Positions 33,201 through 45,248 are shown, counted from the stretch's first letter. The stretch is 64,000 nucleotides of DNA from Histoplasma ohiense (GCA_017607445.1 JAEVHH010000006.1:2914001-2978000); one strand, 5' to 3'. Program-made: numbers and translations. The notes: generated by a model from the letters alone, not told the origin.

Positions 33201-34923
33201 TTAATGAGCTCAATCATATGATCTATACTGAGTTCTCAGTGAGAGGGAAGCTTTTCAGCTTCTTTCTCATCAAACACATCTGTGAAGTCTTTGTACAATT
33301 CAGATAGTTTCTTGTGTGATTTCTTGAGATCTTTAGATTCTAACTTTTCTAACACTTTCTTGATATCCATCATGCTAGCAGTGAACACTTGGACATTCTT
33401 CTTCTCATATGCTTGGTGGATTAGTAGTTTGTATGCTTCCACTGATATCTGAGTGAGATCAGCAGTTCTATTGACATACTTCTCATAAACACAGTCATCT
33501 TCTGAAAAAATAAGACAGTGATTGCATGTGTTCAACAAGGTTTCAAATTCTGTGAGCCATGATAGATCAAGTATTAGATCATACTCAAGGTCTTGTATTT
33601 CATATGCATATACATTCTTTTTCTTGTGTCCTTCTACATCAACATTAAATCTTACTATATTGTAGAAGGTGGATCCTCTGAGGCTGTCAAATCCACTGAG
33701 TTTACACAGTTTGAGAAAGAAGATACACTGAAGCTTATGCTTCTCAATCAGCTGAATGTCTATAAGAGTGTAGTGAAGAAAACCACTGTCTACCATTGCT
33801 CATATGTTGACTAAGCTATTTACAATGACAGAGATCATGATTGTGTCTGCTTGCATCTTCTGCTCAAATCTCCAGCTAGCTTTCTGTTTCTTGAGCTCTC
33901 ATTCACATTTTAGAGTGAGAGCTCATCTTTTCCCTGTTCTTGCCTATCCGCGGGCGACACAGCATTCACATGTGTGGGGGGTTTACTCAGAGCAATTGCA
34001 TTTGAACATTGGTTTGTGAAGTGCTCTGACTTGTCACAGTGTATGCAGATTTCTCTGGCAATTCAGTCAGCAGCATTCTTTTCTGAGATGTTGGAAACTC
34101 TTGAGTGACTTGTGTTTATCTGTGGGATTCAGTTCATTGATTCTGGTTCAGAGGCGGGGAATGCTGCAGAGTGGTTCAAAATGTACACATTTGTTCAGCA
34201 GAATCCTCTGCAATTTTGAAGCATGTGAAACTGAGACAGATCATTGTCCAACAGACAAAAATCAGCACAGAATTCACTGTATGTTGAGAGCTTCAAACAC
34301 TCTATATTTCAGTTATACAACTGAAAGTTCAAGTTCTTGAATAACATGTTGATCTTGATGATGTTGTCCCAGTCTTGCTCATCTGCTTCTAGAAGCTTGC
34401 AATTGAATTCAGAAAGATAAGTTGTCAACACAACATTCATCTGATGAGTTTGATTAAGCCAGTCTAACACCTTGACTTGAAGTGTAGAATCAAGAAAGAG
34501 AGAGTTGAGTTGTTGGAAGACTAGCTCTGACATACACTGATGATTCTGGCAATGACTCATTCAGAGTTGGAATTTTGCTAACACATCACCATCCAATCTG
34601 CTATGAATATACCACACTTGATTGGATAGTGAGCCTATTGCTCGTTCATTGATGTCCAATTTGGCATTCACTTTCAACTTCCACACAAGGTAGAGTGCTA
34701 GATCTTTCTTGTATTTGTTGAGGATTGAGAGCTTCTCTCTTGAGGGCTTTTCATGAGGTGTGGGTGTAGAAGGAACAGTGAACACAGAAGTGCTCATTTC
34801 AGCAAGTTATCATTGCAATTCAGCCATCTGTAGTGCCTGCTGCTGAAGGATGCTTTGTAGATCTAAGTTATCATCCACCACATTCGAGTGCAGTGGGTGT
34901 TTGTAGAATTGCTTGTAGTTCAT
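30278..34923 (-). pseudogene. Gyp-A gag-pol (A2), broken
   Basis: Gag starts at the ATG at 34923 (MNYKQFYKHPLHS) and has a capsid region and a CCHC knuckle near 34060-34015 (CIHCDKSEHFTNQC). The protease motif VDSGFL is at 33790-33775. In the reverse transcriptase, KLDISAAFYKI is near 32900 and the active site reads YMND at 32722-32711, one Asp lost through GG to GA. RNase H is at 32400-31960. The integrase at 31550-30700 has SDRDSQFIS, and a chromodomain lies at 30480-30330 (EYLIKWIGYNCLIWEPASIL). Stops are mostly TGA. The chromodomain probably steered insertion to silent chromatin in the active parent. Confidence 0.88.
30291..30305 (-). promoter_or_regulatory. Polypurine tract of A2
   Basis: On the minus strand the sequence reads AGTAGAGGGGGATAA directly before the 3' LTR, the expected plus-strand primer site for reverse transcription. 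The A1 equivalent is at 1773-1783. Confidence 0.8.
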
Positions 34924-35320
34924 TTCAATATCTAAAAACATATAATAATAAAAAAAAAGAAAAGAAATACTTGTAGACACTCAGTCCTCTCACAGACACT
35001 ATTCACAGTATTGCAGCACTAAGCTTGATCAAGCTTCTTTGTGAATACTATTCACAGCATTACAGTTCATAGACACTCAGACCTCATAGAACACAGTTGA
35101 TTGTGTTTCAGACACTTAGACACAACAGCCTATATAACTAACAATAAGAACACTCAGGCCCACAAGAAATCTCTTATAATGACTAGACACTCGAGTCTGT
35201 AAACAATGCACTCAGGCGTAAGAACTGGTAATGAGGCATTCAGACCTTAAACAACACACTCAGATGTAAGAACTAATAACAAGACACTCAGATCTAAAAC
35301 ACAGAAGAATCAATTCATAA

Positions 35321-35917
35321 TGTAACAGACATACTTCAATTAACAATTTGATACTATTCTAATTACAGATTACAAATTGATTAAGAAAAGAAAGAGAAAA
35401 GAAATCAGAAAAAAAGATCATACAAAGAGGATTCTTATAGAGAAAAGTTCAGAGTGGAAGAATATCAGAAGCCACTCCACAGTGGAGCACAGAGTGGAAG
35501 AACATTAAGAAGTACATGTAAGAATTGTTAGAAGTTACACAAGCATGAAATATGGAGTGAGGGAATCATTGAGAGCTACACAGAAGAATCATTAGAGACT
35601 ACATGAGCACAGAACACAGAGCAGAAGAACATAAGAAGCTACACAGAAGAATTGTTAGAGACTATACAAGTACAGAACACAGAGCAGAGGAACATAAGAA
35701 GCTACACAGAAGAATTGTTAGAGACTATATGAGTGCAGAGCACAGAGCAGAAGAACATTAAGAGCTACACAGAAGAATTGTTAGAAACTATATGAGTGCA
35801 GAGCACAGAGTGGAAGAACATCGAGGGTTACGCGAGGTCACAACAGCCAGGAACGAGTGGGTGCAGGAGGGGAGTTGGTTGCGTAAGTTAATTACTAACA
35901 GGTGCTAACCCGTCACA
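35321..35917 (-). repeat. 5' LTR of A2
   Basis: 597 bp, the same length as the other A2 LTR. Here the inner end is CpG-free (TGTAACAGACATAC), while the outer 100 bp retain CpG (for example TCGAGGGTTACGCGAGG, 35821-35837). The right flank is CATGG. Confidence 0.93.
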
Positions 35918-35922
35918 CATGG

Positions 35923-36545
35923 AACCCCCAAGCACAGACACATCAAAATCAGCAATGAAACAAATGAAATAGATGAAGCCAGCAGAGAACAAGATCTGAG
36001 AATGATTGAAAGCTGTCAAAGCAGCTGAGAAAAAGTATTATAATCAGTGTCATATATCAAAAAGCTTTAAGATAGAGAACTGAATAATGCTGCATGTAAA
36101 AAATATATCCATCTTGCAATTCTCACTCAAACTAGATCATTGATTTTTGAGTCTCTTTCAAATTTTTGATATCTGTGGTACACAGATGTACAAACTGAAA
36201 CTCACACTGTAATATAAAGAAATTCATTCTGTATTTCATGTTTCTCTTCTCAAATCATATCACACATGCAACAGACAAATCCTGTAAGCAGAACTGATAA
36301 TTATAGATGTATAAGAGAAATGAAAAGTTGAAGTTATACTAGACAAGCATCAGTATCACAGTCAAACACAATATCTTGTCAAATGAAAAGATTGTACAGA
36401 CACAGATAATTCTTGAGAACTCAAGAAAAACTTGATGAACAGTCAGAAATACTTGAAACAGTTTAATAAAATCTATCAGAAATGAGTCAGTAAACAAAAA
36501 CAAAGAAGACAATGATGATTGCTGAATATATTTATTCCATTCAGA
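35923..36545 (+). pseudogene. Gyp-B pol C-terminus with chromodomain (B1)
   Basis: Integrase C-terminal region (KSFKIEN near 36061; FHVSLLKSYHT near 36235) followed by a chromodomain at about 36320-36480 (KHQYHSQTQYLVK, then TGA for Trp, ELKKNLMNSQKYLKQF). The frame ends near a TAA about 20 bases past the end of the antisense gene, so the two genes meet tail to tail with a short overlap. Confidence 0.8.
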
Positions 36546-37318
36546 GATTAAAAAACAGATCTGTCTCAGCTTGATCAGTGTCATTTGAGAAATTGTCATC
36601 AAGACAAATCTGCTTATTATCTCAGATTTCCTCAACTGACAAAGCATGATGTTTCAATGATAACTTGAGAGCTGTGATCAGCAATGTAATCATCAAAATC
36701 TCATCAATCACTGTTTCAGTTGAAGTCTCAGAAGAATCATCTCATTGAATCTTCTGAATCTTCACAGCAAAGGATTTAATCACTGCAGTCACAGCACTCT
36801 GCAAAACATTAACATTCAAAACATTCACATCAGCAACAATTAGATTCTCAGTAGTGTTGATAACTGTCTGAGTCAATTCAACAGCATTCACTGATATCTA
36901 ATAGAAGTTAATGTTATATATCATAAAAACATCTGTTTTGAATAATAACTTATCAGAATACAAGCATACTTCATCACTGAGCAGTGCTTGCATTTTTTGC
37001 ATCAATCCTCAGCAGACTCACAATGATGGTGAGGGGATGTTGTCAAATGTCAAATACAACAACAGCAATATGCTGCTGCACTTCTTTCTAACACTTCAAT
37101 AGAACCATCCACTTCCTCATCTTCATCTACATTATCAGTCAACTCAAATAACATACTAAGATCTTGGCTCAGTGAGGATGACACTGATGTAATAGCAGAA
37201 TACAAAAACACACTTTCTGAAACACTGCTATGATCAAATGCCACACCCCACTGTGACAACAGATTATCAGAGTTCATATAGAATTCTAGAACCTCATCTG
37301 CATTCTCATAGATCTGCA
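36532..37318 (-). pseudogene. Gyp-B antisense gene, exon 2 part and exon 3 (B1)
   Basis: Exon 2 (37318-36954, 5' cut) reads QIYENADEVLEFYMNSDNLL, an acidic stretch (DNVDEDEEVD), a CCCC run, then HHHCESAED and CKKCKHCSVMKYAC. It keeps frame through the Cys/His cluster with only TGA breaks. Intron 2 is 36898-36953 (56 bp, acceptor CTATTAG); its donor reads GATAAG where GGTAAG is inferred. Exon 3 is 36897-36532, 366 nt, ending TAA. The strand is opposite to pol. The protein is unknown. The Cys/His clusters suggest metal binding, which is inference. Confidence 0.65.
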
Positions 37319-38368
37319 CAAAAAACGAGCAAAACCCCGAACGAGTCCAATTCTTCGAATTAGACAACACAAGTACCCTCAATCAATTCCTGCTACCTTC
37401 ATCAGTAACTGCTGCAAATTTGAAAAGATTTGATGAGGTTTTGAGAGAGATATTTGATGAATAGTGTTTTGGCATCTGCTTGAGCAGATCTTCAACAGTT
37501 CATCCAATTACTCCATCAATACTAAGTCAAATCAACTCAGATTTTGATCACAGATAGATCTATTTTATATTGATAATCTGTTAAAATCTTGTTCAATTTG
37601 ATCTGCAGTTGCTTGAGTTATTCCTGATTCTCTGTTTGAGAAAACTCTGATCGATTTTTATGTTCCAACACACCCATGCCAAGTCCCCCCTGAGTACCTT
37701 CCAGCCACACGTGCCTGCCAAGTAACAAAAAGATACCTCGGCACAATTGACTAGTGCATACCCCATCAATTCGGAGCCATTGAATCCCTCAAATCCCTCA
37801 CCGAATCCCTTCGAATAACCCCTCCATTCATAAAAACATAAGATAAAAGTGGAAATTTCAGTGTTTGAAAGATAGCTTGGTCTCTGCAAGTAGTTTATAT
37901 ATATATTTATATATATATAATCTATTATAAAGGAAAAAAGTACAGGTTTAGCCTGTTGATTCTTCATTTGCATACTCATTTCTCTGGAAACTCAATATTC
38001 AACTTATTGAGAGCTATTCAGTAAAATAAAGTGGTTCAATTTGAATGAAAAGAAATTCATTTAGTATTGAAAGCTTTTGATTTTTCAGGAATATAATCTT
38101 AAACTGAGATGGGGTCTAGTTTAAGCAGAAACTTTGAGAAGCTTTTTAATTAAGAAAAAGACAAAGTTTGAAAGAGATAGAGTGTTTTCTCTGTTTTAGC
38201 TCTGAGTTAATAAAACAGAGAATTTCTGCCCAAAAATTCATATTTCTTTTATCTTATTCAAAGGCTGAAGAGCTTTCATTAATACTGATCAAGTGATTAT
38301 TATATACCTTTTCTTTATCAATTGAGCTACACATTTGTTGTGTGGGGAGATTTCTGAAGTAAAGAATA
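37319..38368. other. Apparently unique DNA with an unmutated patch
   Basis: No match to the other elements here. CpG is normal at 37325-37380 and 37640-37850, the latter being GG/CC-rich. A minus-strand ORF at 37979-37593 covers the second patch (GYSKGFGEGFEGFNGSELMG ... CAEVSFCYLAGTCGWKVL). I do not recognise it and cannot tell a gene fragment from chance. A TA-rich microsatellite lies at 37900-37925. The rest (37930-38368) is AT-rich with no gene seen. Confidence 0.45.
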
Positions 38369-38903
38369 TGTAACGGGCGTACTTCGATTAACGATTTGAT
38401 ACTATTCTAATTACAGATTATGAATTGATTAAGAAAAGAAAGAGAAAAGAAATCAGAAGAAAAGGTCATATGAAGAGGGTTCTTATAGAGAGAATTTCAG
38501 AATGGAAGAATATCAGAAGCCACTCCACAGTGAAGTGTGAAGTGGAAGAATGTTAAGAGCTATACAGAAGAATTGTTAGAAACTATACAAGTGCAGAGCA
38601 TGAGACAGAAGAATCATTGAGAGCTATATGAAAGAATTGTTAGAAACTACATAAATGCAGAGCATGGAATGAGAGAATCATTGAAGACTATGTGAAAGAA
38701 TTGTTGAAGACTATGCAAGTGCAGAACACAGAGTGAAAGAATATTAGAAGCTATATAGAAGAATCATTAGAGACTATATAAGTGTGAAGCATGGAGTGAA
38801 AGAACATCAAGGATTACACAAGATCACAACAGTCAGAAATGAGTGAATGCAGAGAGAGAGTTGATTGTGTAAGTTAATTACTAATGAATGCTAATCTGTC
38901 ACA
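38369..38903 (-). repeat. 3' LTR of A3
   Basis: 535 bp, TGTAACGGGCG to CTAATCTGTCACA. The first 35 bp retain four CpG, and none remain further in. It is one 62-bp tandem unit shorter than the A2 LTRs. Confidence 0.92.
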
Positions 38904-41900
38904 TTATCCCCCTCTATCAGAGTGAGTGAGGACTCATAGATGTCGAGGGTGGTGGTGTTCTTCAAGACAGACATAGATTCCCAGATTGAATAATTGTATT
39001 CTATTCATTTGATGAGGTATTCACAGCAGCAGTGGTTGATTCTATTGTCAAGAATTGCTTCAATTTCTCACTTGAATTTATTGTCTTCTTCTACAATAGC
39101 AGATGGCTGTCAATTGAAGATTCTCTGTGAGAGGAATGGATCCTCAGCTGCAGATTGGAGCAGGTTTGTATGAAAGACATTGTGAATATCAGACAGAGTG
39201 TTGAGTTGATAATCATGTGTGTCTAGTATTTCCTTCACTGTATACTTGACATGATAGTAATCTAGTGTATGTGAGGGGTGATCTATTTTTATGTTCTTGA
39301 GATTCAGTCAGACTTTGTCTTCTACATGATATTGAGTTGTAGAACTTCTTCTGATGTTTATTTGATTCTCATAATCTTGCTGAGCACTGATCATTGAAGC
39401 TTCTGTCTATTCATAAGCTTTCTTCAGCTTGCTCATGATGTTCTCTGCTGTCTGTATGAGACTGCAGATATACACAGTTTCTCAGAGAGTCTCAGAGAAG
39501 TTCAGAATCTTTAAGTTGTATCTGTGTAGAAAAAAGAATGAGCTTACATCTGTTGTAGCAGAATCTCAACTGTTAATTGCAATCTCAGTATATGACAGCA
39601 GATTACTTCAGTTGTCTTGTGCATAATTACAGAACTTACAGAGGATATTCTTTATCATTTATATCATTCTCTCAGTAGCTCCATCAGTCTCTGGATGATA
39701 TGCTGTTGATAACTTCCATTCAATTTTTAATAATTGACATATACAGACTCAGAGTGTGCTGATGAATTGACTGTCTCTATCTGACACAATGAATGAAGAC
39801 AGACTGTGTATACAATAGAACAGACTTCTGATGAAGACATCTGCAACTACTTCAGTGTTCATCTTGTCACAGAGCTGTAGTATTACACTCTTACTGAGTT
39901 GATTGACAATGACTAGAATGTTCATAGAATCTTCACTTTCAGATAAGAAAACTGCAAAATCAATAGCTATATCATATCAAGTTTGATTGAGAACAGATAG
40001 AGACTTCAGCATCTCTTTTTAGCATTCATATCATGCTGTCACTGAGCTGCAGTGATCACAGTTGTGTATGAATCAGTGTATATCTTTCAATATATCTGAT
40101 CAGTAGAATTTTTGAGTGACAATGTTGTACATGATTTCATGTTCTGAATGCTCAGTCATTGGTGAGTCATGAATTTCTTATATGATTCATGTTTGTAGAG
40201 ATTCTGAATTGGGGATTCATCATCTATTTCAAAAGTATAAGCAGTTGTCATTGTCAATTGAATATGCTGAGATATCTGTTCTTGAGTATACATCTGCAGG
40301 AAATTGAGATGCTTTACTTTGTACAGCTTCAGTGACTTGCTGTCAGAATTCATCTACTTCTGCTGCTAGTCTTCATTGTTCTTTGAGTGAGAGTTCTTGA
40401 GCTCAGAACTGATTGATATGTATGTGGAGTTCATCTGATTGTATAGAACTTTCTATGATTGCAGAGTTGATTAATCAATACTCTTGATGTTTTCATCTGT
40501 TATCTAGATCATCAGATGATATATCTTGTTCTCAGCAGAACAGAGCATTCACAAGAGTGTTCTCTACTTCAGATTGATAACAAATTGTGAATGAAAAACA
40601 GCTAAGAAACAATGATCAACATATATGTCTTTCAATGAGCTTACAAGTGATTGTGAAGTATTCTAAGTTCTTATGATTGATAACAATCTCAAACTTCTCA
40701 ACACTCATAAGTTCAGACTTTCATTCTTTGAGACATTGTATGATTGCTAGAAGCTTCTTGTTGTAGATCTTGTAGTTGCATTCAGTGAGTGACATCTTTT
40801 TCAAGATGAAGACACAGAGTTGTAGAACATCTTCATTATCATATTGCATTAATGTCTCATCTACTACATAATCTGAGATGTCTGTTTTGAGAATTGTATG
40901 CTTATCTGAATCAAATGATTGCAGCATCAGAATGCTTGTGAATATACACTTCAGCTTTTTGAATGCTGCATCTGCTTCATCAGTCCATTGAAATACAGCA
41001 TCTTTTCAGATCAGATCCATCAGTGATCATACAATATCAGAGAAGTTTTTGATGAATCTTCAGTAGAAGTTGATGAATTCTAGAAAGCTTCTAGTCTCTT
41101 TTATCAAGACTGATGCCTCTCAGTTGAGGATTGCTTCCACCTTCTTAGAATTCATGCATACACCTTTTTCAGCTTCAATGATGAATTCTAGATAGATCAT
41201 AGACTTGGTCTCAAAGTCACATTTGTCAATGTTCACTTGCAGTTCAGCTTTATATAGATGATCAAGCACTTGTCATACATGCTTGCAGTGCTCAGTGAGC
41301 AGTCCATCAGTGAAGATCAGAATATCATTCATGTACACTGAGACAATCTCATCAAGCAGATCTCATAGAGCCCAGTTAATGTATTTCTGAAACATGCTCA
41401 GAGCATTCACTAATCCAAAGAAAGTCACTGTTCATTCATATAATCTGTAATGTATACAAAAAGCAGTTAGTTATTCATCATCTTCATTAATCCTTATCTT
41501 ATAAAAGGCTGCAGAGATGTCAAGCTTTGTAAATCATTTTACTTTTTCTATTCATTCAAGTATTTCATTGATGAGTGAAAGAGAGTATTGATTCTTTCAT
41601 GTAATCTTGTTGAGTTCTCAGTAGTCAACACAGAATCATAAGTCTTTTTCTGATTTCTTCACAAACAGTACAGATGCTGCAGTGGGTGAGTTGCTAATAT
41701 AAAGGAAGTTTTTGTCCAGTAATTCATTGAGCATTTTTCATAGAATGAGAAGCTCATTGCATGACATGCTGTAGAGAGAATCTCAGAGTGATTGTGGATT
41801 CTTATCATCTTTCTTGATGAGCTCAATTGTATGATCTATACTGAGTTCTCAGTGAGGGGGAAGCTTTTCAGCTTTTTTCTCATCAAACATGTCTGTGAAG

Positions 41901-43536
41901 TCTTCATATGATTCAGATAGTTCTTTGCACAGTTTCTTGAGATCTTTGAGTTCTAACTTTTCTAATACTTTTTTGATATTCATCATACTAGCAGTGAACA
42001 CTTGGACATTCTTCTTCTCATACACTTGATGAATTAGTAGTTTGTACACTTCCACTGATATCTGAGTGAGATCAGCAGTTCTATCAACATTCTTCTCATA
42101 AACACAGTCATCTTCTGAGAAAATAAGACAGTGATTGTGTGCATTCAATAAGGTTTCAAATTCTGTGAGTCATGATAGACTGAGCATTAAATCATACTCA
42201 AGATCTTGTATTTCATATGCATATACATTCTTTTTCTCATGTTCTTCTATGTTGATATTAAATCTTATCATGTTGTAGAAGGCTGATTCTCTGAGGCCAT
42301 CAAATTCACTAAGTTTACACAGCTTGAGAAAGAGAATACACTGAAGCTTATGCTTCTCAACCAGCTGAATGTCTATAAGAGCATAATGAAGAAAACCAAT
42401 GTCTATCATTGCTCATACATTGACTAGGCTATTTACAATGACAGAGATTATGATTGTGTTCACTTGTATCTTCTACTCAAATCTCCAGCTAGCTTTCTGC
42501 TTCTTGAGCTCTCATTCATGTTTTAGAGCAAGAGTTCATCTTTTCTCTGTTCTTATCTGTCCACAGATGACACAGCATTCACACATGTGAGAGGTTTACT
42601 CAGAATGATTGCATTCAGACATTGATTCATGAAGTGTTCTGACTTGTTGCAGTGTATGCAGACTTCTCTGGCAATTCAGTCAGCAGCATTCTTCTCTGAG
42701 ACATTGAGGACTCTTGAGTGACTTGTGTTTACATGTGAGACTCAGTTCATTGATTCTGATTTGAAGGTGGAGGGTGCTGCAGAGTGATTCAGAATGTATG
42801 TATTTGTTCAGCAGAATTCTCTGCAGTTTTGAAGTGTGTGAAACTGAGACAGATTGTTGTTCAACAGATAAAGATCAGCACAGAATTCACTGTATATTGA
42901 GAGCTTCAGACATTCTACACTTCAGTTATGCAATTGAAAGTTCAAGTTCTTGAACAATATATTGATCTTGACAGTGTCATTTCAGTCTTGCCCATCTGCT
43001 TCTAGAAGCTTGCAATTGAATTCAGAAAGATAAGTTGTCAATACAACATTCATCTAATGAGTTTGATTAAATCAGTCTAATATCTTGACTTGAAGTGTAG
43101 GATCAAGGAAGAGGGAGTTGAGTTGTTGAAAGACTAGCTCTGATGTACACTGATGATTCTGACAATGACTTATTCAGAATTGAAATTTTGCTAACACATC
43201 ACCATCCAATCTGCTATGAATATACCACACTTGATTGAATAGTGAGTCTATTGCTCATTCATTGATGTCCAATTTGGTGTTTGCTTTTGACTTCCATATG
43301 AGGTAGAGTGCTAGGTTTCTCTTGTATTTGTCAAGGATTGGGAGCTTCTCTCTTGGAGGCTTTTTGTGAGGTGTGGGTGTAGGAGGAATGATGAACACAG
43401 AAGTGCTTATTTTAGCAAGTCATCATTGCAATTCAGTCATCTGTAGTGTCTGCTGTTGGAGGATGCTTTGTAGATCTAAGTTATCGTCCACTGTGTTTGA
43501 ATGCAGCAGGTGTTCATAGAATTGTTTGTAGTTCAT
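38904..43536 (-). pseudogene. Gyp-A gag-pol (A3), heavily decayed
   Basis: Parallel to A2. Gag starts at the ATG at 43536 (MNYKQFYEHLLHS). The protease-reverse transcriptase join is at 42400-41850 (IDIGFLHYALIDIQL). RNase H lies at 40930-40700, and the RNase H-integrase linker MNSDSKSLKLYKVKHL at 40353-40156. Chromodomain remnants are at about 39100-38930. Many Trp codons that survive in A2 are TGA here. No activity is possible. Confidence 0.85.
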
Positions 43537-43917
43537 TTTGATATCTAAGAATATGTAATAATAATATAAAAAAAAGAAAAGAAATACTTGTAGACACTCA
43601 GTCCTCTCACAGACACTATTCACAGTGTTGCAGTGCTAAGCTTGATTAAGCTTCTTTGTGAACACTATTTGCAGTGTTACAGTTCATAGGCACTCAGGCC
43701 TTGTAGAACACAGTTGATTGTGTTTCAGATGCTTAGACACAACAGTCTATATAACTAACAATAAGAGCACTCAGACCCATGAGAAATCTCTTGTAACAAC
43801 TAGACACTCAGATCTGTAAACAACACACTCAGATGTAAGAACTGATAATGATGCATTTGAATGTAAGAACTAATAATGAGACACTCAGATCTTAAACACA
43901 GAAGAATCAATTTGTAA

Positions 43918-44452
43918 TGTAATGAGTGTACTTTGATTAATGATTTGATACTATTCTAATTACAGATTATGAATTGATTAAGAAAAGAAAGAGAAAAGAA
44001 ATCAGAAGAAAAGATTGTACAAAGAGGATTCTTATAGAGAGAATTTCAGAGTAGAAGAATATCAGAAGCCACTCCACAGTGGAGTGCAGAGTGGAAGAAT
44101 GTTAAAGACTACACAGAAGAATTGTTAGAAACTACACAAGCACAGAGTATGAGACAGAAGAATCATTGAGAGCTACACAGAAGAATCATTAGAAACTACA
44201 CAAGTGCAGAGCATGAGATGAGAGAATCATTGAAGGCTACACAGAAGAATCATTGAAGACTACATAAGCACAGAATATAGAGTGAGAGAATATTAGAAAC
44301 TACACAGAAGAATTGTTAGAGACTATACAAGTGCAGAGCACAGAGCAGAAGAACATCAAGGGTTACACAAAATCACAACAGCCAGAAATGAGCAGATGCA
44401 GAGGGGGAGTTGGTTGTGTAAGTTAATTACTAACAGGTGCTAACCCATCACA
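43918..44452 (-). repeat. 5' LTR of A3
   Basis: 535 bp, TGTAATGAG to ACCCATCACA, the same length as its partner. It has no CpG at its start. Confidence 0.92.
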
Positions 44453-44977
44453 GCCACTTCCCATGAATCTGAAAGCTGACAGAGATGACAATGATATTCA
44501 AAATAGATAAGAGAGATAGAAGCTTGATTCACTTCTGAAGATTCATTACTCTTCTCTCAGTAATCTTCAAAGAACTGAAATACATCATTGTAAGACAACT
44601 GATGTACACAGCATTTATTTATGATGTGATCAGTCTGCAGCATGAGAGGGCACTGCTCAGACAATCTGCAATAAATCTGATAGCTGCTTTCATTCATGAA
44701 ATGAAGACAGTCTTTGTACAAAATAAGAAGGTATTCATAGTCACAATGAATGTGCAGAGTGTCTTTGATGCTATGCTGTGCAGACAGCTGCTTCAGTGAA
44801 TAATGCAACAGAGATGACTGTGTGAGCTGTTACAACTCATCAACAGCTTTCTCATCAAACACAGAGCTCAGATTCAGCTGAAGAGAATCATCACAGCAGT
44901 ATATCAGATGCAATGTGACACATTACAGAGATCTTCTCTGTCATCAATACTGTTTTTTCTGTATCTGACAGAGCTGC
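44453..44977 (+). mobile_element. LINE-L copy L3, first segment
   Basis: Plus-strand LINE-L, entering in the reverse transcriptase region directly after A3, with its 5' half missing. It is interrupted by Gyp-B B2 at GCTGC (44973-44977) and resumes at 53792. Confidence 0.88.
44453..44977 (+). pseudogene. LINE-L reverse transcriptase fragment (L3)
   Basis: Contains the fingers-palm part of the reverse transcriptase: AAFIHEMKTVFVQNKKVFIV, then TMNVQSVFDAML (motif A region, Asp to Asn), and the QRSSLSSILF segment (motif B) at about 44930-44960. The YVDD motif follows after the B2 insertion at 53826-53837. Confidence 0.8.
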
Positions 44978-45248
44978 TGTAATAGGCGCAACAGAGATAT
45001 CTATATTAGAAAATAGCTATATGGCGATAGAAGAACACAGAACATGTCAGAATTAATGAGAATGAACATAGCACACAGTATTATAGATGACTGTAGAGTG
45101 TGGTGATCATCTATATAATGCTTGCTGATATCTGTAGATATTAGAAGATCAGTGATTAGCTTTGAATAATAGAGATTGCTATCTTCTTAACATTCTATAT
45201 GTGTACTTCACACTACTCTCATAATTATATCTACAACCATCTCTTACA
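44978..45248 (+). repeat. 5' LTR of B2
   Basis: 271 bp, TGTAATAGGCGC to CATCTCTTACA. The outer edge keeps two CpG (44987 region, then GGCGATAG near 45023) that are lost in the 3' LTR. Confidence 0.95.

Larger units (their letters stand above)
29694..35917 (-). mobile_element. Gyp-A copy A2, complete chromodomain Ty3/Gypsy element
   Basis: 6224 bp with two 597-bp LTRs and a CATGG target duplication on both sides, inserted in Gyp-B B1. The coding order on the minus strand is gag, protease, reverse transcriptase, RNase H, integrase and chromodomain. It is the least mutated of the three A copies: many Trp codons survive in pol, and CpG remains at the outer LTR edges and in scattered internal spots. 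It is still broken. Confidence 0.95.
35923..37318 (+). mobile_element. Gyp-B copy B1, right part
   Basis: Resumes B1 after A2: end of pol with chromodomain, then the 3' region with the antisense gene. Homology to B2 stops at about 37318, where CpG-containing unique sequence begins. No 3' LTR is present, so B1 lacks its 3' end. Confidence 0.85.
38369..44452 (-). mobile_element. Gyp-A copy A3
   Basis: 6084 bp, same organisation as A2, with two 535-bp LTRs. The 5 bp outside the ends differ (GAATA left, GCCAC right), and the flanks are different sequences (unique DNA left, LINE-L L3 right), so no target-site duplication is present. It is far more mutated than A2. Confidence 0.92.

Noticed and set aside
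37593..37979. A 128-codon ORF called as a host gene
   Set aside because: Only the middle part overlaps unmutated DNA, the ends are low-complexity Ile/Tyr-rich, and no family is recognisable; it is left as unassigned sequence.
44602..44799. Short plus-strand ORF as an independent gene
   Set aside because: It is the reverse transcriptase palm of LINE-L copy L3.
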